Source: Candidatus Komeilibacteria bacterium RIFCSPLOWO2_02_FULL_48_11
Lineage (GTDB): Bacteria > Patescibacteriota > Patescibacteriia > UBA2169
Direction: 5' to 3'
DNA length: 7,860 nucleotides
Assembly: GCA_001818435.1 (NCBI GenBank)
Contig: MHKO01000025.1
Span: 1-7,860, forward strand
Shown here: piece by piece, positions 1 through 5,917 of the stretch
How the letters are laid out: each line of letters begins with the position of its first letter
Numbering within the stretch: position 1 is the first letter of the stretch
Made by a program: the position numbers and the translations under genes
The notes under the pieces: model-generated
Told to the model about the DNA's origin: nothing
Database searches by the model: none
What the model saw: only the letters and a program-made list of their open reading frames with translations

Positions 1-510
1 ATATATCACCAGAAAAAGGGGAAAAGGACCGGAAGTTTTTCTTTCAACGATACTGCCACAGCCTTATACTACGACTACGACAATTACATCTACAAAGTGG
101 ATAATCTCCAAGAAATGAGCCAGAGTAATTTTAGCATCCAGCCGCATATCACCAAGCTGGAAAATATGCATGCGTGTCGGATGGTTACTTATGACAACAA
201 CGCCATCTACTGTTCGGTTCGGGCTGAAGAGATAAGAAAGACAATACAAGATCAAGATAATCCGCTTGTTGAAGGCAGAGAATTTTTTGTCATCAAGCAG
301 AACATCAACCAAAAATCGCCTGAAGATTACCAAGTCCTCAATCTGACTCCGCTTGATGGCGCATACCAACTTACTGTATTAAGCGATACCCACATCGCCT
401 CCGGCAGTACAATCATCAACATGAAAACCGGCCGCATCGTCAAAGACCCGCCCGACTTCGGCCTGGGCGGTCCGCCCGGAACCCGGGCTATCCGGTATTG
501 GGGGGAGTAG
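1..510 (+). CDS. Hypothetical protein, 5' end outside the window
   Basis: The frame is open from base 1 to a TAG stop, giving 169 visible residues. A GTG at 97 could serve as a start, but the same frame continues without a stop to the window edge, and the upstream residues (a Ser/Phe stretch, then a Tyr/Asp-rich run YYDYDNYIYK) look like ordinary protein, so the gene probably begins outside. I do not recognise a family. The visible part is soluble, with no membrane segment, two Cys about 20 residues apart (HACRM and IYCSV), and a beta-rich looking C-terminal half ending in a Gly/Pro-rich tail (GLGGPPGTRA). A secreted or pilin-like globular domain whose signal or membrane segment lies upstream is possible but is a guess. 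The next gene has its own promoter, so the two are probably not functionally linked. Confidence 0.6.
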   Translation: MYHQKKGKRTGSFSFNDTATALYYDYDNYIYKVDNLQEMSQSNFSIQPHITKLENMHACRMVTYDNNAIYCSVRAEEIRKTIQDQDNPLVEGREFFVIKQNINQKSPEDYQVLNLTPLDGAYQLTVLSDTHIASGSTIINMKTGRIVKDPPDFGLGGPPGTRAIRYWGE

Positions 511-546
511 GGAATGCCTCGATTGTGCTGGATTTTGTTGAGGTAT

Positions 547-575
547 TTGACTATTGTCTAATAATTGGATATAAT
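547..575 (+). promoter_or_regulatory. Sigma70-type promoter of the fic gene
   Basis: TTGACT at 547-552 and a perfect TATAAT at 570-575 are separated by 17 bases, the ideal spacing. Transcription would start near 582, leaving a leader of about 23 bases with no Shine-Dalgarno sequence before the ATG at 605. The -10 box lies inside the repeated TAATTGGATA words, which suggests the promoter is repressible. Confidence 0.75.
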
Positions 576-600
576 TGGATATAGTTAATATATCCAATTA
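562..600 (+). promoter_or_regulatory. Operator-like array: three TAATTGGATA words
   Basis: TAATTGGATA occurs twice in direct tandem (562-571 and 572-581) and once inverted (TATCCAATTA, 591-600). The second and third copies form a perfect 12-base inverted repeat (572-583 with 589-600) around a 5-base centre. The array covers the -10 box and the predicted transcription start, so a bound dimer would block transcription. A likely binder is the Fic protein itself through its C-terminal winged helix; this is inference. A transcript hairpin close to the start codon is an alternative reading. Confidence 0.65.
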
Positions 601-604
601 ATAT

Positions 605-1687
605 ATGGCAGAAATTCAAAGATTTAACGCTCGGATTGAACATATCCCGGCGAATATTATCTCAAAAATCGCCAAAATTGACGAGTTAAAAGGGCAGTGG
701 GTTTCCGGAGCCCAATTGAACCCGCAAATTTTAGGCCGGCTCAAGCGGTCTGTTTTAATAACCTCGTCAGGCGCGTCCACGCGCATTGAGGGCAGCCGGC
801 TTGACGACGAAGCCGTGGAAAAATTGATGCAGGGCTTGCGGCTGCAAAAATTCGCTGATCGCGACAAGCAGGAAGTGCGCGGGTATTACGAGCTTTTAAG
901 CAACGTGTTTGACGCTTATAAAATCGTCAATTTCGGTGAAAGCGCGATAAAGTATTTCCACAAGGAACTTTTGAAATACGTTGATAAGGACGCGGCTCAC
1001 CGCGGGGACTATAAAAAAACCGAGAATAGAGTTGTGGCCAAAGACCAAGACGGCAATGTCGCGGCCGTTATTTTTGAGACTACTTCCGCGTATCTTGTTC
1101 CAAAAGAAATGCAGGAATTGGTTGACTCGACAGTCGGCGCCTTAAAAGACGGACGGTTCCATCCTTTGCTTGTTATTGGAAATTTTTTGGTTGAGTTTTT
1201 AAAGATTCATCCGTTTCAGGACGGCAACGGCCGGTTATCAAGGATCTTGACGAATTTCCTCCTGCTCAAGGCCGGGTATTCATATATGCCGTATATTTCA
1301 CACGAAAAGCTTGTTGAAGACAATAAGATGGATTATTATCTTGCCCTGCGCCGAAGCCAAAAAACGTTCAATGCGGAAAAAGAAGATATAACCGCCTGGC
1401 TTGATTTTTTTCTTGGCGTTCTAGCCAAACAATCAAGCTTGGCCATAGAGCTTTTGTCCAAAGAAAATATCGAGAAATTATTATCCCCAAAACAACTGTC
1501 AGTGTGGGAATACTTGCGTTCGGTTGAGAGCGCTTCTGCCGGAGAGATTGTTGTTGGCGCAAAAGTGGCCCGGCCCACGGTTAAACAGGCGTTGTCCATT
1601 CTTCTCCGCCTTAAGAAGATTGAGCGGATCGGCCAAGGACGAAGCACGCGGTATGTCAAACTGAATTCCTGTGAAAAATCGCAATAA
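605..1687 (+). CDS. Fic-family protein AMP transferase with C-terminal winged helix
   Basis: Fic enzymes move AMP (or another nucleotide group) from a nucleotide onto a hydroxyl side chain of a target protein in the cytoplasm. The 360-residue product has a complete core motif HPFQDGNGRLSR at residues 202-213, with catalytic His202 and the Asp/Gly/Asn/Arg set that binds Mg and the phosphates. A match to the inhibitory-helix motif [S/T]xxxE[G/N] lies near the N-terminus (STRIEG, 58-63), the class II arrangement in which the Glu blocks the ATP site until released. The segment around residues 140-160 fits the substrate-binding flap. Residues about 294-354 look like a winged helix-turn-helix ending in a basic wing (GQGRSTRYVKL). 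Size and layout match the COG3177 type. ATG 605 follows its promoter directly. The target is unknown. The operator array in front suggests autoregulation. Confidence 0.93.
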   Translation: MAEIQRFNARIEHIPANIISKIAKIDELKGQWVSGAQLNPQILGRLKRSVLITSSGASTRIEGSRLDDEAVEKLMQGLRLQKFADRDKQEVRGYYELLSNVFDAYKIVNFGESAIKYFHKELLKYVDKDAAHRGDYKKTENRVVAKDQDGNVAAVIFETTSAYLVPKEMQELVDSTVGALKDGRFHPLLVIGNFLVEFLKIHPFQDGNGRLSRILTNFLLLKAGYSYMPYISHEKLVEDNKMDYYLALRRSQKTFNAEKEDITAWLDFFLGVLAKQSSLAIELLSKENIEKLLSPKQLSVWEYLRSVESASAGEIVVGAKVARPTVKQALSILLRLKKIERIGQGRSTRYVKLNSCEKSQ

Positions 1688-2825
1688 GAATATTTATCTA
1701 GACTACGCCGCCACCACGCCTCTTTCGCCAGAGGCGCTTTTGGCTATGCAGCCTTATTTAACAACCAAGTTCGGCAACCCATCATCGTTGCATAGCTTTG
1801 GCGAGCAAGCCAGGCAGGCCATAGATGAAGCCAGACAAAAAGTTGCTAAAGTTTTAGGTTGCCGGGAAAAAGAAATTATTTTTACCGCTAGCGGCACCGA
1901 AGCCGATAATCTGGCTCTCAAAGGCATTGCCGAGGCAGGCAATTTTCGCGGCCATCTGATTACATCAGTAATTGAACACCCGGCAGTGTTGGAGACTGCC
2001 AGATATTTAGAAGACAGGGGAGTCAAGGTTGCTTATATTGAAGTGGACAAGTTTGGCTGCGTCAATCCTCAAGATGTTCTCAAAGCCGTGCGCGATGACA
2101 CTTTTTTGGTTTCTGTCATGTATGCTAATAACGAAATTGGTACCATCCAGCCGATTGCGGAAATCGCCAAATCAGTTAAAAGAAAAAACAAAGCCATTCT
2201 TATCCACACTGACGCGGTGCAGGCTCCAGGGTTGCTGCCTTTGTCGGTTGATAAACTCGGAGTTGATTTACTCTCTCTTTCAGCGCATAAATTTTACGGT
2301 CCCAAAGGCGCGGGTATTTTGTATAAGCGGCAAGGAGTAAATCTTGCTCCGCAAATTCTGGGCGGGGGACAGGAATTTGGCTGGCGCTCCGGAACCGAGA
2401 ATGTCGCTGGTATTGTCGGGTCGGCCATGGCTTTGTCAAAGGCTGAAAACCAAAGGCAGAAAGAAGTGCCCAGGCTCTCAAAATTACGTGATTTTTTAAT
2501 AGCATCCGTAAAAAAAGCCATTCCAGAGGCAGTTTTGACCGGCCATCCGAATAAACGTCTGCCTAACAACGCGTCTTTTTGTTTTCCCGGCCTGGAGGGC
2601 GAAGCCCTGGTTTTTCGCCTCTCGGAGCGGGGATTTTCCTGCTCTTCGGGCTCGGCTTGTTCCACGGGCAAATTTGAGGCCTCAAGAGTGCTTTTGGCCC
2701 TTGGTTTGGACAAAAACTTGGCTCTGGGCAGTCTACGGATTAGTTTAGGCAGGACGACTAAACTAGCGGACTTAACGCGTTTTATAAAAATTTTGCGGGA
2801 AGAAGTAGAGAAATTAAGCAGTTAG
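1671..2825 (+). CDS. iscS: Cysteine desulfurase, NifS/IscS class
   Basis: This PLP enzyme takes sulfur from cysteine as a persulfide, releasing alanine, and supplies Fe-S cluster assembly or tRNA thiolation. The 384-residue product begins with the typical YLDYAATTPLSPEAL. It has the cofactor-stacking His103 (IEHPAV), Asp181 and Gln184 in HTDAVQ, and the Schiff-base Lys207 in SAHKFYGPKGAG. The sulfur-accepting Cys330 lies in SSGSACSTG. The C-terminal region (GSLRISLGR) is intact. The start is GTG 1671, 17 bases inside the fic gene in another frame; no ATG lies near the conserved N-terminus, and this start puts the motif at the usual place. Translation is probably coupled to fic. No iscU scaffold gene is in view, so the acceptor protein cannot be named, and IscS versus NifS is not settled. 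A palindromic repeat begins 12 bases after the TAG stop. Confidence 0.95.
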   Translation: MKNRNKNIYLDYAATTPLSPEALLAMQPYLTTKFGNPSSLHSFGEQARQAIDEARQKVAKVLGCREKEIIFTASGTEADNLALKGIAEAGNFRGHLITSVIEHPAVLETARYLEDRGVKVAYIEVDKFGCVNPQDVLKAVRDDTFLVSVMYANNEIGTIQPIAEIAKSVKRKNKAILIHTDAVQAPGLLPLSVDKLGVDLLSLSAHKFYGPKGAGILYKRQGVNLAPQILGGGQEFGWRSGTENVAGIVGSAMALSKAENQRQKEVPRLSKLRDFLIASVKKAIPEAVLTGHPNKRLPNNASFCFPGLEGEALVFRLSERGFSCSSGSACSTGKFEASRVLLALGLDKNLALGSLRISLGRTTKLADLTRFIKILREEVEKLSS

Positions 2826-2837
2826 AAATTTGGCGCC

Positions 2838-3058
2838 TGTCATCCCGAGCCCCTAAACAGGAGATGCCATAAATCACGGGCGTGGTAAACCAATGAACGA
2901 AAATCAACGAATCGCGTGTCGCGGGGCGAGAGGATCCCATGGCAATCGCGATTAACAGGGGATCCTCTCGGCGTGCCTCGTCCATTGCGGCGAATGGCAT
3001 TACTGTGTTTCCCAGGTTCATTGCTTATAGCGCATCCCTATAACGCCTCGGGATGACA
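2838..3058 (+). repeat. Long palindromic repeat, copy 1 (units B then A)
   Basis: This 221-bp element fills most of the gap between the cysteine desulfurase and pgk. Its ends are exact inverted copies: TGTCATCCCGAG (2838-2849) and CTCGGGATGACA (3047-3058). A second exact inverted pair, CGAGAGGATCCC (2927-2938) and GGGATCCTCTCG (2959-2970), shares the same centre. The element thus consists of two head-to-head units. In the left unit GCCCC (2849-2853) pairs with GGGGC (2923-2927); in the right unit GGCGT (2970-2974) pairs with ACGCC (3043-3047). It aligns full length with the reverse complement of the copy at 5658-5876. No clear target-site duplication flanks it and no open frame of note lies in it. 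It resembles REP/BIME or MITE-type non-autonomous repeats. Confidence 0.9.
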
Positions 3059-3079
3059 GTTATTAAATTCCCATCCACT

Positions 3080-3107
3080 TTTACATTAAAGCTCTTTTTG
3101 ATATACT
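3080..3107 (+). promoter_or_regulatory. Extended -10 promoter of pgk
   Basis: TTTACA (3080-3085) and TATACT (3102-3107) are 16 bases apart, and a TG at 3099-3100 gives the extended -10 form TGnTATACT. Counting from the -10 box, transcription should begin at about 3114, the A of the pgk ATG. The mRNA would then be leaderless or nearly so. The promoter lies 21 bases past repeat copy 1. Confidence 0.65.
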
Positions 3108-3113
3108 CAAGGC

Positions 3114-4274
3114 ATGGATTTACGCCAGTACACAAAGCAGGATGTTGCGGGTAAGAAGGTGCTTTTGCGTTTGGATTTAGATGTGGAGGTTAATGAGCAA
3201 GGACAAGTGGATGAATTTCATGATTTGCGGCTAGAGCGGTCAGTAACAACTATAAAAGAGTTGCTTGATTTTGGCGCGGTTAAAATAATTTTATGCGGCC
3301 ATCGCGGCCGCCCCCAGGCCGGATATAATCAAGATTTAAGCCTGTCGCCAGTTAAGAGCCGGCTGGAATTTTTGTTGAACAAGTTGGGTGTTCAGGAAAA
3401 AATTAACTTGATCAATGATGTCAGCGCGTTGCCAGAGAGCGCTCCTGGCCGATTAGTCATGTTGGAGAACTTGCGTTTTTGGCCGGGCGAGAAAAATAAT
3501 GACCGGAATTTCGCTCTTGAGCTTGGGCGCTGGGGCGAAGTTTACGTTAATGACGCTTTTGGCAACAGCCACCGCAGTGACGCCTCGATGCTGGCCATAG
3601 CCAAAATTTTGCCGGCCTATGCCGGGTTGAGCCTGATTAATGAAATAAAAGAACTGACGCGTTGGCTTGATAATCTGCCCCGGCCCTATGCGGCCATACT
3701 GGGCGGCGCTAAAATTGAAACCAAGATTCCATTGATTAAGCAGTTATTAACCCGGGCCGATGCCATTCTGATTGGCGGCGCTTTGGCCAACACCATGCTG
3801 GCCGCTCGCGGAATAAATGTCGGCCAATCCCTGGTGGAAGAGGAATATTTTTCCATCGCCAAAACGTTCACTGATGCCAAAATTTTTTTACCCATTGATG
3901 CGGTGCTCTCTGACGGTAGCGTTTCAGATATAAATTCAGTGGATTCCGAGGATTTTATTGGTGACATTGGACCGAGAACAGCCGCGTTATTTAAGCAAAA
4001 AATAGCCGCAGCCAGGGCCATTCTTTGGAACGGGCCTATGGGAAAATTTGAAGACGCGCGCTATCAAGCCGGCACGAGAGATATTGTCGCGGCGATTACG
4101 CAAAGCCAGGCCAAGACGGTCAGCGGCGGCGGCGACACTTTGGATGTTTTAACCAAATTAAACGTCATTGATAAATTTAGTTTTGTTTCGGTTGGTGGCG
4201 GGGCCATGTTGACTTTTTTAGCCGGAGAATCAATGCCGGGGTTGGAGGCGTTAGTAATACACACCAGCCACTAA
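3114..4274 (+). CDS. pgk: Phosphoglycerate kinase
   Basis: Pgk transfers phosphate from 1,3-bisphosphoglycerate to ADP, the first ATP-forming step of glycolysis, in the cytoplasm. At 386 residues it is close to the family length. Substrate-site elements are visible: RLDLDV with Asp21, Arg39 in DLRLERS, His63 and Arg66 in GHRGRP, Arg121 in LENLRFWPGEKNND, and NDAFGNSHR ending at Arg154. The nucleotide half has GGAKIETK, WNGPMGKFE (from Trp305), SGGGDT (337-342) and VGGGAMLTFLAG. In the first motif the Asn normally two residues after the Asp is Asp23, and the usual following Pro is Glu25; this is a diverged but probably active protein. ATG 3114 places the first beta strand as in other Pgks. It has its own promoter and leads into eno, with a short repeat copy in the gap. 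Confidence 0.97.
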   Translation: MDLRQYTKQDVAGKKVLLRLDLDVEVNEQGQVDEFHDLRLERSVTTIKELLDFGAVKIILCGHRGRPQAGYNQDLSLSPVKSRLEFLLNKLGVQEKINLINDVSALPESAPGRLVMLENLRFWPGEKNNDRNFALELGRWGEVYVNDAFGNSHRSDASMLAIAKILPAYAGLSLINEIKELTRWLDNLPRPYAAILGGAKIETKIPLIKQLLTRADAILIGGALANTMLAARGINVGQSLVEEEYFSIAKTFTDAKIFLPIDAVLSDGSVSDINSVDSEDFIGDIGPRTAALFKQKIAAARAILWNGPMGKFEDARYQAGTRDIVAAITQSQAKTVSGGGDTLDVLTKLNVIDKFSFVSVGGGAMLTFLAGESMPGLEALVIHTSH

Positions 4275-4294
4275 TTTCCACATCAATATTAAAA

Positions 4295-4384
4295 TGTCAT
4301 CCCGAGGCGTCAAGAGACGCACCATAAGCAGTGAATGCGGTAAGCGTGGTTAATAGCGTCCTCTATTGGGGGTTCGGGATGACA
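4295..4384 (+). repeat. Short palindromic repeat, copy 2 (centre missing)
   Basis: This 90-bp element has TGTCATCCCGAG at 4295-4306 and TTCGGGATGACA at 4373-4384, inverted ends with one mismatch. Its left part matches the outer end of the A unit (GGCGTC, then a CCATAAG segment). Its right part matches the outer end of the B unit (GTGGTTAATAGCGTC, then a G run). The whole central hairpin of the long copies is absent, as if deleted internally. A local stem GCGTC/GACGC (4307-4311 with 4316-4320) remains. It fills most of the pgk-eno gap and ends 9 bases before the favoured eno start. Confidence 0.85.
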
Positions 4385-4393
4385 AATCATCAT

Positions 4394-5698
4394 ATGAATC
4401 CTTTTTCCATCAAACACATCCAAGCGCGTGAAATTCTTGATTCTCGGGGCGATCCCACGGTGGCGACGCGGGTGAGGCTTGAAAATGGATCCGAAGGCGA
4501 AGCTGCTGTGCCTTCTGGCGCTTCTACTGGACGTTTTGAGGCTTATGAACTGCGCGACGGCGATATGGATCGTTATGGCGGCAAAGGCGTTCTCAAAGCC
4601 TGCGGTAATGTGAACATAAAAATTGCTCATGAGCTTGTGGGTCAGGATGCCGAAGATCAAGAAGCCGTTGATAAGCTGATGATTAAACTTGATGGCCGGC
4701 ACAACAAATCCAATCTTGGAGCCAATGCCATTTTGTCTGTTTCTTTGGCTGTGGCCAAGGCCGTGGCCACAGCTCGGGAGCTGCCGCTGTATCGCTCGTT
4801 GCAGCAGACTTACGGACTGCGTGAAACAAAATCTCTCCCCGTGCCGTTGATGAACATTATTAATGGTGGCAAACACGCCAGCACCAACATTGCTTTGCAG
4901 GAATTTCAGATAATTCCAGTAATGGACCGGACTTTTTCCAAACAACTCGAAGCCGGCAGCGAGGTTTTTCACTCACTGGGGCAGATTTTAAAAGAGAATA
5001 ATTTAGACAGCGACGTTGGCAACGAAGGCGGCTACGCGCCCAATGTGGAGAATCTGAACCAGGTTTTTGATTATATGATTGAGGCGATTACAAAATCAGG
5101 CCAGACTCCGGGGCAAGACGTTTTTTTGGGCTTGGACGCGGCGGCCACTTCTTTCTTTAAAGAAAACGGCAAAACTTACGTTGTGGCTCCGCCCAAGCAG
5201 GAATTCAAAGCCGACAAATTGGCGGCGCTTTATCGCGAATGGTTTAGTTGCTACCCGCTTATCAGCCTGGAAGACCCTTTTGGCGAAGAGGCTTGGGATG
5301 ATTGGCGGAAGTTCACGGCCGAGGTGGGGGAGAAAATTATGATTATCGGAGATGATTTGTTTGTGACTAATGTTGAGCGCTTGGAGCGAGGCATTAAAAC
5401 CAAGGCCGCCAACGCCATCTTGATAAAACCAAATCAAATCGGCACGCTTTCAGAAACCATGGCCGCCATTAAACTGGCTAAAGATAATGATTTTAAAGTA
5501 ATTATTTCGCATCGCAGCGGTGAAACAAATGATGCCACGATTGCCGATTTAGCCGTGGCCGTAGGCGCCGAATACATTAAAGCCGGCGCTCCGGATAGGG
5601 GAGAGAGAGTGGCGAAGTATAATAGATTATTGGAGATAGAGCAGGAGTTAGAAAAAATGTCATCCCGAGGCGTCAAAGGACGTGCCATAAGTAATTAA
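4394..5698 (+). CDS. eno: Enolase (phosphopyruvate hydratase)
   Basis: Enolase dehydrates 2-phosphoglycerate to phosphoenolpyruvate. From ATG 4394 the protein has 434 residues, a normal size. It shows QAREILDSRGDPT, the mobile loop PSGASTG, and QEF with Glu170. Acid Glu211 lies in GNEGGYAPN. Mg ligands are Asp248 (GLDAA), Glu293 (LEDPF) and the GDDLF Asp pair at 320-321. Base Lys345 is in LIKPNQIGTLSET, His373 in SHRSGET, and the end motif is GERVAKYNRLLEIEQEL. Start choice: ATG 4394 gives the usual short N-terminus before the first strand. ATG 4379 is in frame but lies in the end of the upstream repeat, and ATG 4331 would add a tail coded wholly by that repeat. Neither has a ribosome site. 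The last 12 or so codons and the TAA lie within the downstream repeat, replacing the normal tail. Confidence 0.96.
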   Translation: MNPFSIKHIQAREILDSRGDPTVATRVRLENGSEGEAAVPSGASTGRFEAYELRDGDMDRYGGKGVLKACGNVNIKIAHELVGQDAEDQEAVDKLMIKLDGRHNKSNLGANAILSVSLAVAKAVATARELPLYRSLQQTYGLRETKSLPVPLMNIINGGKHASTNIALQEFQIIPVMDRTFSKQLEAGSEVFHSLGQILKENNLDSDVGNEGGYAPNVENLNQVFDYMIEAITKSGQTPGQDVFLGLDAAATSFFKENGKTYVVAPPKQEFKADKLAALYREWFSCYPLISLEDPFGEEAWDDWRKFTAEVGEKIMIIGDDLFVTNVERLERGIKTKAANAILIKPNQIGTLSETMAAIKLAKDNDFKVIISHRSGETNDATIADLAVAVGAEYIKAGAPDRGERVAKYNRLLEIEQELEKMSSRGVKGRAISN

Positions 5699-5876
5699 TG
5701 TGGCAAACATAGTAGCAAGATTCGCTGTTATGGATGAGGCACGCCGAGAGGATCCCATGGTTCGTGCAATTGCTAGGGGATCCTCTCGCCCCGCACCCTA
5801 CTATTAGTTGATTTTTGTTCAGTCGTTTCCTAAGCCCGTGGTTAATAGCGTCTTTCTGTAGGGGCTCGGGATGACA
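5658..5876 (-). repeat. Long palindromic repeat, copy 3 (inverse of copy 1)
   Basis: This 219-bp element has exact inverted ends TGTCATCCCGAG (5658-5669) and CTCGGGATGACA (5865-5876), and a co-centred inner pair CGAGAGGATCCC (5745-5756) and GGGATCCTCTCG (5777-5788) around 20 bases. Read on + it is unit A then unit B, so it is marked minus relative to copy 1. GGCGT (5669-5673) pairs with ACGCC (5741-5745), and GCCCC (5788-5792) pairs with GGGGC (5861-5865). It begins inside eno, provides its stop codon, and ends 41 bases before gpmI. No target-site duplication or U-tract after the central hairpin is seen. Confidence 0.9.
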
Positions 5877-5917
5877 GGTATAAAACCACTTAAATTCCTA
5901 ACCACCTTTATCTAGCT

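Noticed and set aside
64..369. 101-codon minus-strand frame
   Set aside because: It is antisense to the partial first gene, and its Val-rich end is the complement of the Tyr/Asp codon run.
2927..2970. Central hairpin of the repeat as an intrinsic terminator
   Set aside because: The 12-base stem is strong, but no T-run follows it in either copy 1 or copy 3, so Rho-independent termination is not supported.
4310..4972. 220-codon open frame on the minus strand
   Set aside because: It lies antisense to the enolase N-terminal region and repeat copy 2; the + frame has full enolase motifs, and the minus translation shows no family features.
2838..5876. Repeats as a CRISPR array
   Set aside because: There are only three copies, hundreds of bases to over a kilobase apart, of about 90-220 bp and with gene-containing spacing; no short regular repeat/spacer pattern.
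5885..5917. Promoter directly before gpmI
   Set aside because: TTATCT or TATCTA near 5908-5914 lacks a proper -10 pattern and has no -35 partner at good spacing.
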